22,500 bases of DNA from Glandiceps talaboti (GCF_964340395.1 NC_135550.1:33914176-33936675); one strand, 5' to 3'; positions 8,150-21,272 are shown, counted from the first letter of the stretch. The notes: a model not told the origin generated them from the sequence alone. A program made the numbers and translations.

Positions 8150-8169
8150 TATATATATATATATATATA
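8101..8169 (+). repeat. (TG)20-(TA) compound microsatellite, unit 4
   Basis: (TG)20, a 9-nt TA run, then (TA)10. Confidence 0.97.
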
Positions 8170-8963
8170 AATGTGTGTGGGGGGGAGGGGAAGTATTGGT
8201 GTAGTGTTGGGGGTTTGTTTTGGAATGACATTGGGGGTTGAGTGGGGTGGCTTGGGAAAGGTGGGCGTGGTGTGAAATAAATATATTTAATGCGAAATAG
8301 GGTAAATACAGGAGGTAATAAAGTGTAGAGTTTTTGGATGTGTGGAGTGAGATAAAAACAAAGTAGTGGAGTGGGTGAACGTCGGCGTAGAGGGCGTGGT
8401 GTACAGGTATAATCGTGAGTGTTGGGCTACTTCCAGTTTTAGATAAGATTGAGGCCGCGTGGGTGTAAAGTGTCGAGGTTTCTGGTTAGGGGGGCTGGCT
8501 GCGGCTGTAGGCGAGTACTTCATGGGGTAGGAGTCGTTGTGGTCTTCTTCCTTCACAGGTGGGTCGGGTGAGCGGTGTGGATGGGAGGAAAAGGTCTTCT
8601 TAACTGGTATCGAGTCGAAGTCTTGCATGGTTAGGGGAGGTTTAGTGCGTTTAGGCATAGTGGTTGAATGTGTACATGTATAGGGTAGAGTATACCGAGA
8701 ACTGTAGAAAGCAGGGTTGTTGTGGGGATATTTATGCGAGGTGAGCGGAAGTGACTGTGTGGGGGGTGGGAAAGAGTGTTCTAGAAAACCATAAAGGCAT
8801 GTGACCGGATGACGGGAGGAGATGGGAGGGAAAGAGGTAGGAAGGCGGGAAGGAGCGAGGACTTGTGTTGGTAATAAAGGGATGAGAATCACGCCTTGTT
8901 TTTGATGTGTATAGGTGGGTGTTAGTGAGCGTGTGTATATACTGTACAAATGTATGTATTTAA

Positions 8964-9691
8964 GTATGTATGTATGTATGTATGTATGTATGTATGTATG
9001 TATGTATGTATGTATGTATGTATGTATGTATGTATGTATGTGTGCGTTTTTTGTGTGTCAGTGTGTGTGTGTGTGTTGGGGTTAGGGTGGGGGTTAGGGT
9101 TAGGGTTATGGTTAGTGTTAGGGAATGAATGTATGTATGTATGTATGTATGTATGTATGTATGTATGTATGTATGTATGTATGTATGTATGTATGTGTGT
9201 ATGTATGTATGTGTGTGTGTGTGCTTTTGTGTGTCAGTATGTATGTTAGGGTTAGGGTTAGGGTGAGGGTAAGGGTTAGGGTTAGTGTTAGCGTTAGGGT
9301 TAGGGTGGGGGGTTAGGGTTAGGGTTAGGGTTAGGGTTAGGTTAGTGTTAGGGTTAGGGTAAGGGTTAGGGTTAGTGATAGGGTTAGTGTTAGGGAATGA
9401 ATGTATGTATGTATGTATGTATGTATGTATGTATGTGTGTGTGTATGTATGTATGTATGTATGTATGTATGTATGTATGTATGTATGTATGTATGTATGT
9501 ATGTGTGTGTGTGTGCTTTTGTGTGTCAGTATGTATGTTAGGGTTAGGGTGGGGGTAAGGGTTAGGGTTAGTGTTAGCGTTAGGGTTAGGGTGGGGGGTT
9601 AGGGTTAGGGTTAGGGTCAAGGTTAGGGTTAGGTTAGTGTTAGGGTTAGGGTTAGGGTTAGGGTTAGTGATAGGGTTAGGGTAGGGTTGGG
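8964..9691 (+). repeat. TATG arrays plus degenerate telomere blocks, unit 4
   Basis: Same plan: (GTAT)19, (TATG)16 (9132 to 9195), then (TATG)8 and an expanded (TATG)15 (9444 to 9503). Telomere-like blocks are unchanged. Confidence 0.95.
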
Positions 9692-10728
9692 TGGGGTGAG
9701 GGGTGGGGTGTGTGGTGTAGAGAGAGTGATGGTGGAGATGATGGTAAAGTTTGCAATGTGTAATGGCCACGTTTGAAAGGGTGTAAGGGTGAAGGAAAGT
9801 GTGTCGCATCTGTGTCTGGCTGGGAACAGATATACCAAGAAAGAATTATGGCATAGCATGTTTATCATCGATGAGGAGAGGGCCCTTCCTCACATTTTCA
9901 GATGCTGAAGATTCACAGTTACACGAACTGTAGTGGAAGTGTATGTAGAATGCGCATGCGTGGCCATTTTATGAATGAACGTGTTTATGATAGAATGGAA
10001 TGTGAAGTGTACTGTACGAGCGTGCGATATGGTAGTGAAGTGTGTGTATAGCTATTGTGTGTGTTACTAACTTTGGATTGAATGTTGTTCCTTGTCGTTT
10101 TCTTGTCCAAATTCGGAGCTGTAGGTGGGTAGGTTGGGTTGGTGTAGTGGGGGTTCATAGTAGGTGAGTTCTGTTCATCCTTCTGGTTGTGGCGTGTTGT
10201 CCTCTCTGACTTTTCAAGGTTTGCAATTTCAGGCCAGTCCAAGGAGATACTGTCAGCAAGCTGGTCCATTCTCGAATGGAGGAAAATGATGCGAGAGATA
10301 TGTTTATGGAGTAACAGATGTTGATTGGAGGGATGTAAATATGGGCGTGTGTTTAGAGATAGATCCGGTTGTAATGGGGAAAAAAGATGATAGGGAGACC
10401 TCCTGTAGGGGTAGGGAGACGAGATGTTTGTATGCAAATGTAGAGTGTAAGTGCTGAATAGTTTGTATGTCAAGAATGTAGGGGCCTAGACAGAAATGTT
10501 TTTGTGTGTGCAGAAATAAGATAATTTGGCGGGAAATAGAATGCGTAATATTGTGTGTAGTATATTTATGTGTCTTGGCCCAGGATCACTAACACTCACA
10601 CATAGTGAGCGTCAGATGATGCAAAAACCGAACTAAGATGGTTAGGTGAAAAAGAAACGAGTTACGGTTTTGTAAACTGATGCCGGTGTGTGCTAGATAT
10701 ATTGTGTAGTTGTGCTGAAGTGTGAGAA

Positions 10729-10731
<3 letters not shown>

Positions 10732-10800
<69 letters not shown>
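10732..10800 (+). repeat. (TG)21-(TA) compound microsatellite, unit 5
   Basis: (TG)21, a shortened 7-nt TA run, then (TA)10. The short run is shared with unit 7. Confidence 0.97.
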
Positions 10801-11594
10801 AATGTGTGTGGGGGGGAGGGGAAGTATTGGTGTAGTGTTGGGGGTTTGTTTTGGAATGACATTGGGGGTTGAGTGGGGTGGCTTGGGAAAGGTGGGCGTG
10901 GTGTGAAATAAATATATTTAATGCGAAATAGGGTAAATACAGGAGGTAATAAAGTGTAGAGTTTTTGGATGTGTGGAGTGAGATAAAAACAAAGTAGTGG
11001 AGTGGGTGAACGTCGGCGTAGAGGGCGTGGTGTACAGGTATAATCGTGAGTGTTGGGCTACTTCCAGTTTTAGATAAGATTGAGGCCGCGTGGGTGTAAA
11101 GTGTCGAGGTTTCTGGTTAGGGGGGCTGGCTGCGGCTGTAGGCGAGTACTTCATGGGGTAGGAGTCGTTGTGGTCTTCTTCCTTCACAGGTGGGTCGGGT
11201 GAGCGGTGTGGATGGGAGGAAAAGGTCTTCTTAACTGGTATCGAGTCGAAGTCTTGCATGGTTAGGGGAGGTTTAGTGCGTTTAGGCATAGTGGTTGAAT
11301 GTGTACATGTACAGGGTAGAGTATACCGAGAACTGTAGAAAGCAGGGTTGTTGTGGGGATATTTATGCGAGGTGAGCGGAAGTGACTGTGTGGGGGGTGG
11401 GAAAGAGTGTTCTAGAAAACCATAAAGGCATGTGACCGGATGACGGGAGGAGATGGGAGGGAAAGAGGTAGGAAGGCGGGAAGGAGCGAGGACTTGTGTT
11501 GGTAATAAAGGGATGAGAATCACGCCTTGTTTTTGATGTGTATAGGTGGGTGTTAGTGAGCGTGTGTATATACTGTACAAATGTATGTATTTAA

Positions 11595-12318
11595 GTATGT
11601 ATGTATGTATGTATGTATGTATGTATGTATGTATGTATGTATGTATGTATGTATGTATGTATGTATGTATGTATGTGTGCGTTTTTTGTGTGTCAGTGTG
11701 TGTGTGTGTGTTGGGGTTAGGGTGGGGGTTAGGGTTAGGGTTATGGTTAGTGTTAGGGAATGAATGTATGTATGTATGTATGTATGTATGTATGTATGTA
11801 TGTATGTATGTATGTATGTATGTATGTATGTGTGTATGTATGTATGTGTGTGTGTGTGCTTTTGTGTGTCAGTATGTATGTTAGGGTTAGGGTTAGGGTG
11901 AGGGTAAGGGTTAGGGTTAGTGTTAGCGTTAGGGTTAGGGTGGGGGGTTAGGGTTAGGGTTAGGGTTAGGGTTAGGTTAGTGTTAGGGTTAGGGTAAGGG
12001 TTAGGGTTAGTGATAGGGTTAGTGTTAGGGAATGAATGTATGTATGTATGTATGTATGTATGTATGTATGTGTGTGTGTATGTATGTATGTATGTATGTA
12101 TGTATGTATGTATGTATGTATGTATGTATGTGTGTGTGTGTGCTTTTGTGTGTCAGTATGTATGTTAGGGTTAGGGTGGGGGTAAGGGTTAGGGTTAGTG
12201 TTAGCGTTAGGGTTAGGGTGGGGGGTTAGGGTTAGGGTTAGGGTCAAGGTTAGGGTTAGGTTAGTGTTAGGGTTAGGGTTAGGGTTAGGGTTAGTGATAG
12301 GGTTAGGGTAGGGTTGGG
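11595..12318 (+). repeat. TATG arrays plus degenerate telomere blocks, unit 5
   Basis: Same plan: (GTAT)20, (TATG)16 (11767 to 11830), then (TATG)8 and (TATG)13. Telomere-like blocks are unchanged. Confidence 0.95.
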
Positions 12319-13355
12319 TGGGGTGAGGGGTGGGGTGTGTGGTGTAGAGAGAGTGATGGTGGAGATGATGGTAAAGTTTGCAATGTGTAATGGCCACGTT
12401 TGAAAGGGTGTAAGGGTGAAGGAAAGTGTGTCGCATCTGTGTCTGGCTGGGAACAGATATACCAAGAAAGAATTATGGCATAGCATGTTTATCATCGATG
12501 AGGAGAGGGCCCTTCCTCACATTTTCAGATGCTGAAGATTCACAGTTACACGAACTGTAGTGGAAGTGTATGTAGAATGCGCATGCGTGGCCATTTTATG
12601 AATGAACGTGTTTATGATAGAATGGAATGTGAAGTGTACTGTACGAGCGTGCGATATGGTAGTGAAGTGTGTGTATAGCTATTGTGTGTGTTACTAACTT
12701 TGGATTGAATGTTGTTCCTTGTCGTTTTCTTGTCCAAATTCGGAGCTGTAGGTGGGTAGGTTGGGTTGGTGTAGTGGGGGTTCATAGTAGGTGAGTTCTG
12801 TTCATCCTTCTGGTTGTGGCGTGTTGTCCTCTCTGACTTTTCAAGGTTTGCAATTTCAGGCCAGTCCAAGGAGATACTGTCAGCAAGCTGGTCCATTCTC
12901 GAATGGAGGAAAATGATGCGAGAGATATGTTTATGGAGTAACAGATGTTGATTGGAGGGATGTAAATATGGGCGTGTGTTTAGAGATAGATCCGGTTGTA
13001 ATGGGGAAAAAAGATGATAGGGAGACCTCCTGTAGGGGTAGGGAGACGAGATGTTTGTATGCAAATGTAGAGTGTAAGTGCTGAATAGTTTGTATGTCAA
13101 GAATGTAGGGGCCTAGACAGAAATGTTTTTGTGTGTGCAGAAATAAGATAATTTGGCGGGAAATAGAATGCGTAATATTGTGTGTAGTATATTTATGTGT
13201 CTTGGCCCAGGATCACTAACACTCACACATAGTGAGCGTCAGATGATGCAAAAACCGAACTAAGATGGTTAGGTGAAAAAGAAACGAGTTACGGTTTTGT
13301 AAACTGATGCCGGTGTGTGCTAGATATATTGTGTAGTTGTGCTGAAGTGTGAGAA

Positions 13356-13358
<3 letters not shown>

Positions 13359-13405
<47 letters not shown>

Positions 13406-13427
13406 TATATATATATATATATATATA
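13359..13427 (+). repeat. (TG)19-(TA) compound microsatellite, unit 6
   Basis: (TG)19, a 9-nt TA run, then (TA)11. Identical to the unit 1 tract. Confidence 0.97.
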
Positions 13428-14221
13428 AATGTGTGTGGGGGGGAGGGGAAGTATTGGTGTAGTGTTGGGGGTTTGTTTTGGAATGACATTGGGGGTTGAG
13501 TGGGGTGGCTTGGGAAAGGTGGGCGTGGTGTGAAATAAATATATTTAATGCGAAATAGGGTAAATACAGGAGGTAATAAAGTGTAGAGTTTTTGGATGTG
13601 TGGAGTGAGATAAAAACAAAGTAGTGGAGTGGGTGAACGTCGGCGTAGAGGGCGTGGTGTACAGGTATAATCGTGAGTGTTGGGCTACTTCCAGTTTTAG
13701 ATAAGATTGAGGCCGCGTGGGTGTAAAGTGTCGAGGTTTCTGGTTAGGGGGGCTGGCTGCGGCTGTAGGCGAGTACTTCATGGGGTAGGAGTCGTTGTGG
13801 TCTTCTTCCTTCACAGGTGGGTCGGGTGAGCGGTGTGGATGGGAGGAAAAGGTCTTCTTAACTGGTATCGAGTCGAAGTCTTGCATGGTTAGGGGAGGTT
13901 TAGTGCGTTTAGGCATAGTGGTTGAATGTGTACATGTACAGGGTAGAGTATACCGAGAACTGTAGAAAGCAGGGTTGTTGTGGGGATATTTATGCGAGGT
14001 GAGCGGAAGTGACTGTGTGGGGGGTGGGAAAGAGTGTTCTAGAAAACCATAAAGGCATGTGACCGGATGACGGGAGGAGATGGGAGGGAAAGAGGTAGGA
14101 AGGCGGGAAGGAGCGAGGACTTGTGTTGGTAATAAAGGGATGAGAATCACGCCTTGTTTTTGATGTGTATAGGTGGGTGTTAGTGAGCGTGTGTATATAC
14201 TGTACAAATGTATGTATTTAA

Positions 14222-14937
14222 GTATGTATGTATGTATGTATGTATGTATGTATGTATGTATGTATGTATGTATGTATGTATGTATGTATGTATGTATGTG
14301 TGCGTTTTTTGTGTGTCAGTGTGTGTGTGTGTGTTGGGGTTAGGGTGGGGGTTAGGGTTAGGGTTATGGTTAGTGTTAGGGAATGAATGTATGTATGTAT
14401 GTATGTATGTATGTATGTATGTATGTATGTATGTATGTATGTATGTATGTATGTGTGTATGTATGTGTGTGTGTGTGCTTTTGTGTGTCAGTATGTATGT
14501 TAGGGTTAGGGTTAGGGTGAGGGTAAGGGTTAGGGTTAGTGTTAGCGTTAGGGTTAGGGTGGGGGGTTAGGGTTAGGGTTAGGGTTAGGGTTAGGTTAGT
14601 GTTAGGGTTAGGGTAAGGGTTAGGGTTAGTGATAGGGTTAGTGTTAGGGAATGAATGTATGTATGTATGTATGTATGTATGTATGTATGTGTGTGTGTAT
14701 GTATGTATGTATGTATGTATGTATGTATGTATGTATGTATGTATGTATGTGTGTGTGTGTGCTTTTGTGTGTCAGTATGTATGTTAGGGTTAGGGTGGGG
14801 GTAAGGGTTAGGGTTAGTGTTAGCGTTAGGGTTAGGGTGGGGGGTTAGGGTTAGGGTTAGGGTCAAGGTTAGGGTTAGGTTAGTGTTAGGGTTAGGGTTA
14901 GGGTTAGGGTTAGTGATAGGGTTAGGGTAGGGTTGGG
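14222..14937 (+). repeat. TATG arrays plus degenerate telomere blocks, unit 6
   Basis: Same plan: (GTAT)19, (TATG)16 (14390 to 14453), a following short group reduced to (TATG)2, then (TATG)8 and (TATG)13. Telomere-like blocks are unchanged. Confidence 0.95.
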
Positions 14938-15974
14938 TGGGGTGAGGGGTGGGGTGTGTGGTGTAGAGAGAGTGATGGTGGAGATGATGGTAAAGTTTGC
15001 AATGTGTAATGGCCACGTTTGAAAGGGTGTAAGGGTGAAGGAAAGTGTGTCGCATCTGTGTCTGGCTGGGAACAGATATACCAAGAAAGAATTATGGCAT
15101 AGCATGTTTATCATCGATGAGGAGAGGGCCCTTCCTCACATTTTCAGATGCTGAAGATTCACAGTTACACGAACTGTAGTGGAAGTGTATGTAGAATGCG
15201 CATGCGTGGCCATTTTATGAATGAACGTGTTTATGATAGAATGGAATGTGAAGTGTACTGTACGAGCGTGCGATATGGTAGTGAAGTGTGTGTATAGCTA
15301 TTGTGTGTGTTACTAACTTTGGATTGAATGTTGTTCCTTGTCGTTTTCTTGTCCAAATTCGGAGCTGTAGGTGGGTAGGTTGGGTTGGTGTAGTGGGGGT
15401 TCATAGTAGGTGAGTTCTGTTCATCCTTCTGGTTGTGGCGTGTTGTCCTCTCTGACTTTTCAAGGTTTGCAATTTCAGGCCAGTCCAAGGAGATACTGTC
15501 AGCAAGCTGGTCCATTCTCGAATGGAGGAAAATGATGCGAGAGATATGTTTATGGAGTAACAGATGTTGATTGGAGGGATGTAAATATGGGCGTGTGTTT
15601 AGAGATAGATCCGGTTGTAATGGGGAAAAAAGATGATAGGGAGACCTCCTGTAGGGGTAGGGAGACGAGATGTTTGTATGCAAATGTAGAGTGTAAGTGC
15701 TGAATAGTTTGTATGTCAAGAATGTAGGGGCCTAGACAGAAATGTTTTTGTGTGTGCAGAAATAAGATAATTTGGCGGGAAATAGAATGCGTAATATTGT
15801 GTGTAGTATATTTATGTGTCTTGGCCCAGGATCACTAACACTCACACATAGTGAGCGTCAGATGATGCAAAAACCGAACTAAGATGGTTAGGTGAAAAAG
15901 AAACGAGTTACGGTTTTGTAAACTGATGCCGGTGTGTGCTAGATATATTGTGTAGTTGTGCTGAAGTGTGAGAA

Positions 15975-15977
<3 letters not shown>

Positions 15978-16048
<71 letters not shown>
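15978..16048 (+). repeat. (TG)22-(TA) compound microsatellite, unit 7
   Basis: (TG)22, a 7-nt TA run, then (TA)10. This is the longest TG tract in the window. Confidence 0.97.
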
Positions 16049-16842
16049 AATGTGTGTGGGGGGGAGGGGAAGTATTGGTGTAGTGTTGGGGGTTTGTTTT
16101 GGAATGACATTGGGGGTTGAGTGGGGTGGCTTGGGAAAGGTGGGCGTGGTGTGAAATAAATATATTTAATGCGAAATAGGGTAAATACAGGAGGTAATAA
16201 AGTGTAGAGTTTTTGGATGTGTGGAGTGAGATAAAAACAAAGTAGTGGAGTGGGTGAACGTCGGCGTAGAGGGCGTGGTGTACAGGTATAATCGTGAGTG
16301 TTGGGCTACTTCCAGTTTTAGATAAGATTGAGGCCGCGTGGGTGTAAAGTGTCGAGGTTTCTGGTTAGGGGGGCTGGCTGCGGCTGTAGGCGAGTACTTC
16401 ATGGGGTAGGAGTCGTTGTGGTCTTCTTCCTTCACAGGTGGGTCGGGTGAGCGGTGTGGATGGGAGGAAAAGGTCTTCTTAACTGGTATCGAGTCGAAGT
16501 CTTGCATGGTTAGGGGAGGTTTAGTGCGTTTAGGCATAGTGGTTGAATGTGTACATGTACAGGGTAGAGTATACCGAGAACTGTAGAAAGCAGGGTTGTT
16601 GTGGGGATATTTATGCGAGGTGAGCGGAAGTGACTGTGTGGGGGGTGGGAAAGAGTGTTCTAGAAAACCATAAAGGCATGTGACCGGATGACGGGAGGAG
16701 ATGGGAGGGAAAGAGGTAGGAAGGCGGGAAGGAGCGAGGACTTGTGTTGGTAATAAAGGGATGAGAATCACGCCTTGTTTTTGATGTGTATAGGTGGGTG
16801 TTAGTGAGCGTGTGTATATACTGTACAAATGTATGTATTTAA

Positions 16843-17562
16843 GTATGTATGTATGTATGTATGTATGTATGTATGTATGTATGTATGTATGTATGTATGT
16901 ATGTATGTATGTATGTATGTATGTGTGCGTTTTTTGTGTGTCAGTGTGTGTGTGTGTGTTGGGGTTAGGGTGGGGGTTAGGGTTAGGGTTATGGTTAGTG
17001 TTAGGGAATGAATGTATGTATGTATGTATGTATGTATGTATGTATGTATGTATGTATGTATGTATGTATGTATGTGTGTATGTATGTATGTGTGTGTGTG
17101 TGCTTTTGTGTGTCAGTATGTATGTTAGGGTTAGGGTTAGGGTGAGGGTAAGGGTTAGGGTTAGTGTTAGCGTTAGGGTTAGGGTGGGGGGTTAGGGTTA
17201 GGGTTAGGGTTAGGGTTAGGTTAGTGTTAGGGTTAGGGTAAGGGTTAGGGTTAGTGATAGGGTTAGTGTTAGGGAATGAATGTATGTATGTATGTATGTA
17301 TGTATGTATGTATGTGTGTGTGTATGTATGTATGTATGTATGTATGTATGTATGTATGTATGTATGTATGTATGTGTGTGTGTGTGCTTTTGTGTGTCAG
17401 TATGTATGTTAGGGTTAGGGTGGGGGTAAGGGTTAGGGTTAGTGTTAGCGTTAGGGTTAGGGTGGGGGGTTAGGGTTAGGGTTAGGGTCAAGGTTAGGGT
17501 TAGGTTAGTGTTAGGGTTAGGGTTAGGGTTAGGGTTAGTGATAGGGTTAGGGTAGGGTTGGG
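16843..17562 (+). repeat. TATG arrays plus degenerate telomere blocks, unit 7
   Basis: Same plan: (GTAT)20, (TATG)15 (17015 to 17074), then (TATG)8 and (TATG)13. Telomere-like blocks are unchanged. Confidence 0.95.
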
Positions 17563-18599
17563 TGGGGTGAGGGGTGGGGTGTGTGGTGTAGAGAGAGTGA
17601 TGGTGGAGATGATGGTAAAGTTTGCAATGTGTAATGGCCACGTTTGAAAGGGTGTAAGGGTGAAGGAAAGTGTGTCGCATCTGTGTCTGGCTGGGAACAG
17701 ATATACCAAGAAAGAATTATGGCATAGCATGTTTATCATCGATGAGGAGAGGGCCCTTCCTCACATTTTCAGATGCTGAAGATTCACAGTTACACGAACT
17801 GTAGTGGAAGTGTATGTAGAATGCGCATGCGTGGCCATTTTATGAATGAACGTGTTTATGATAGAATGGAATGTGAAGTGTACTGTACGAGCGTGCGATA
17901 TGGTAGTGAAGTGTGTGTATAGCTATTGTGTGTGTTACTAACTTTGGATTGAATGTTGTTCCTTGTCGTTTTCTTGTCCAAATTCGGAGCTGTAGGTGGG
18001 TAGGTTGGGTTGGTGTAGTGGGGGTTCATAGTAGGTGAGTTCTGTTCATCCTTCTGGTTGTGGCGTGTTGTCCTCTCTGACTTTTCAAGGTTTGCAATTT
18101 CAGGCCAGTCCAAGGAGATACTGTCAGCAAGCTGGTCCATTCTCGAATGGAGGAAAATGATGCGAGAGATATGTTTATGGAGTAACAGATGTTGATTGGA
18201 GGGATGTAAATATGGGCGTGTGTTTAGAGATAGATCCGGTTGTAATGGGGAAAAAAGATGATAGGGAGACCTCCTGTAGGGGTAGGGAGACGAGATGTTT
18301 GTATGCAAATGTAGAGTGTAAGTGCTGAATAGTTTGTATGTCAAGAATGTAGGGGCCTAGACAGAAATGTTTTTGTGTGTGCAGAAATAAGATAATTTGG
18401 CGGGAAATAGAATGCGTAATATTGTGTGTAGTATATTTATGTGTCTTGGCCCAGGATCACTAACACTCACACATAGTGAGCGTCAGATGATGCAAAAACC
18501 GAACTAAGATGGTTAGGTGAAAAAGAAACGAGTTACGGTTTTGTAAACTGATGCCGGTGTGTGCTAGATATATTGTGTAGTTGTGCTGAAGTGTGAGAA

Positions 18600-18602
<3 letters not shown>

Positions 18603-18651
<49 letters not shown>

Positions 18652-18671
18652 TATATATATATATATATATA
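18603..18671 (+). repeat. (TG)20-(TA) compound microsatellite, unit 8
   Basis: (TG)20, a 9-nt TA run, then (TA)10. Identical to the unit 4 tract. Confidence 0.97.
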
Positions 18672-19465
18672 AATGTGTGTGGGGGGGAGGGGAAGTATTG
18701 GTGTAGTGTTGGGGGTTTGTTTTGGAATGACATTGGGGGTTGAGTGGGGTGGCTTGGGAAAGGTGGGCGTGGTGTGAAATAAATATATTTAATGCGAAAT
18801 AGGGTAAATACAGGAGGTAATAAAGTGTAGAGTTTTTGGATGTGTGGAGTGAGATAAAAACAAAGTAGTGGAGTGGGTGAACGTCGGCGTAGAGGGCGTG
18901 GTGTACAGGTATAATCGTGAGTGTTGGGCTACTTCCAGTTTTAGATAAGATTGAGGCCGCGTGGGTGTAAAGTGTCGAGGTTTCTGGTTAGGGGGGCTGG
19001 CTGCGGCTGTAGGCGAGTACTTCATGGGGTAGGAGTCGTTGTGGTCTTCTTCCTTCACAGGTGGGTCGGGTGAGCGGTGTGGATGGGAGGAAAAGGTCTT
19101 CTTAACTGGTATCGAGTCGAAGTCTTGCATGGTTAGGGGAGGTTTAGTGCGTTTAGGCATAGTGGTTGAATGTGTACATGTACAGGGTAGAGTATACCGA
19201 GAACTGTAGAAAGCAGGGTTGTTGTGGGGATATTTATGCGAGGTGAGCGGAAGTGACTGTGTGGGGGGTGGGAAAGAGTGTTCTAGAAAACCATAAAGGC
19301 ATGTGACCGGATGACGGGAGGAGATGGGAGGGAAAGAGGTAGGAAGGCGGGAAGGAGCGAGGACTTGTGTTGGTAATAAAGGGATGAGAATCACGCCTTG
19401 TTTTTGATGTGTATAGGTGGGTGTTAGTGAGCGTGTGTATATACTGTACAAATGTATGTATTTAA

Positions 19466-20181
19466 GTATGTATGTATGTATGTATGTATGTATGTATGTA
19501 TGTATGTATGTATGTATGTATGTATGTATGTATGTATGTATGTGTGCGTTTTTTGTGTGTCAGTGTGTGTGTGTGTGTTGGGGTTAGGGTGGGGGTTAGG
19601 GTTAGGGTTATGGTTAGTGTTAGGGAATGAATGTATGTATGTATGTATGTATGTATGTATGTATGTATGTATGTATGTATGTATGTATGTGTGTATGTAT
19701 GTATGTGTGTGTGTGTGCTTTTGTGTGTCAGTATGTATGTTAGGGTTAGGGTTAGGGTGAGGGTAAGGGTTAGGGTTAGTGTTAGCGTTAGGGTTAGGGT
19801 GGGGGGTTAGGGTTAGGGTTAGGGTTAGGGTTAGGTTAGTGTTAGGGTTAGGGTAAGGGTTAGGGTTAGTGATAGGGTTAGTGTTAGGGAATGAATGTAT
19901 GTATGTATGTATGTATGTATGTATGTATGTATGTATGTGTGTGTGTATGTATGTATGTATGTATGTATGTATGTATGTATGTATGTATGTATGTGTGTGT
20001 GTGTGCTTTTGTGTGTCAGTATGTATGTTAGGGTTAGGGTGGGGGTAAGGGTTAGGGTTAGTGTTAGCGTTAGGGTTAGGGTGGGGGGTTAGGGTTAGGG
20101 TTAGGGTCAAGGTTAGGGTTAGGTTAGTGTTAGGGTTAGGGTTAGGGTTAGGGTTAGTGATAGGGTTAGGGTAGGGTTGGG
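19466..20181 (+). repeat. TATG arrays plus degenerate telomere blocks, unit 8
   Basis: Same plan: (GTAT)19, (TATG)14 (19634 to 19689), then (TATG)10 and (TATG)12. Phase shifts in the arrays merge low-complexity minus-strand frames into a 291-codon frame at 19424 to 20299, which is an artefact. Confidence 0.95.
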
Positions 20182-21218
20182 TGGGGTGAGGGGTGGGGTG
20201 TGTGGTGTAGAGAGAGTGATGGTGGAGATGATGGTAAAGTTTGCAATGTGTAATGGCCACGTTTGAAAGGGTGTAAGGGTGAAGGAAAGTGTGTCGCATC
20301 TGTGTCTGGCTGGGAACAGATATACCAAGAAAGAATTATGGCATAGCATGTTTATCATCGATGAGGAGAGGGCCCTTCCTCACATTTTCAGATGCTGAAG
20401 ATTCACAGTTACACGAACTGTAGTGGAAGTGTATGTAGAATGCGCATGCGTGGCCATTTTATGAATGAACGTGTTTATGATAGAATGGAATGTGAAGTGT
20501 ACTGTACGAGCGTGCGATATGGTAGTGAAGTGTGTGTATAGCTATTGTGTGTGTTACTAACTTTGGATTGAATGTTGTTCCTTGTCGTTTTCTTGTCCAA
20601 ATTCGGAGCTGTAGGTGGGTAGGTTGGGTTGGTGTAGTGGGGGTTCATAGTAGGTGAGTTCTGTTCATCCTTCTGGTTGTGGCGTGTTGTCCTCTCTGAC
20701 TTTTCAAGGTTTGCAATTTCAGGCCAGTCCAAGGAGATACTGTCAGCAAGCTGGTCCATTCTCGAATGGAGGAAAATGATGCGAGAGATATGTTTATGGA
20801 GTAACAGATGTTGATTGGAGGGATGTAAATATGGGCGTGTGTTTAGAGATAGATCCGGTTGTAATGGGGAAAAAAGATGATAGGGAGACCTCCTGTAGGG
20901 GTAGGGAGACGAGATGTTTGTATGCAAATGTAGAGTGTAAGTGCTGAATAGTTTGTATGTCAAGAATGTAGGGGCCTAGACAGAAATGTTTTTGTGTGTG
21001 CAGAAATAAGATAATTTGGCGGGAAATAGAATGCGTAATATTGTGTGTAGTATATTTATGTGTCTTGGCCCAGGATCACTAACACTCACACATAGTGAGC
21101 GTCAGATGATGCAAAAACCGAACTAAGATGGTTAGGTGAAAAAGAAACGAGTTACGGTTTTGTAAACTGATGCCGGTGTGTGCTAGATATATTGTGTAGT
21201 TGTGCTGAAGTGTGAGAA

Positions 21219-21221
<3 letters not shown>

Positions 21222-21272
<51 letters not shown>

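Larger units (their letters stand above)
7844..10474 (+). repeat. Satellite unit 4 (2631 bp, longest)
   Basis: Genotype: (TG)20, TA run 9 nt, (TA)10, (GTAT)19, (TATG)16, third array (TATG)8 and (TATG)15. The net change from unit 1 is +16, as observed. It carries the only unique-region substitution I found, C to T at 8681, which breaks the 12-base palindrome TGTACATGTACA present in the other units. Confidence 0.96.
10475..13101 (+). repeat. Satellite unit 5 (2627 bp)
   Basis: Genotype: (TG)21, TA run shortened to 7 nt, (TA)10, (GTAT)20, (TATG)16, third array (TATG)8 and (TATG)13. The net change from unit 1 is +12, as observed. The shorter TA run with a longer TG run is shared only with unit 7, suggesting a TA to TG change at the tract boundary that has spread between copies. 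Confidence 0.96.
13102..15720 (+). repeat. Satellite unit 6 (2619 bp)
   Basis: Genotype: (TG)19, TA run 9 nt, (TA)11, (GTAT)19, (TATG)16, third array (TATG)8 and (TATG)13. The short (TATG)3 group that follows the second array in the other units is (TATG)2 here, at 14458 to 14465. The net change from unit 1 is +4, as observed. The TG/TA tract is identical to that of unit 1. Confidence 0.96.
15721..18345 (+). repeat. Satellite unit 7 (2625 bp)
   Basis: Genotype: (TG)22, the longest TG tract, TA run 7 nt, (TA)10, (GTAT)20, (TATG)15, third array (TATG)8 and (TATG)13. The net change from unit 1 is +10, as observed. It shares the short TA run and (GTAT)20 with unit 5. Confidence 0.96.
18346..20964 (+). 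repeat. Satellite unit 8 (2619 bp)
   Basis: Genotype: (TG)20, TA run 9 nt, (TA)10, (GTAT)19, (TATG)14, third array (TATG)10 and (TATG)12. The net change from unit 1 is +4, as observed. The third array has its own pattern here: the left part gains two repeats and the right part loses one, so the (TG)4 interruption has in effect shifted. Confidence 0.96.
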
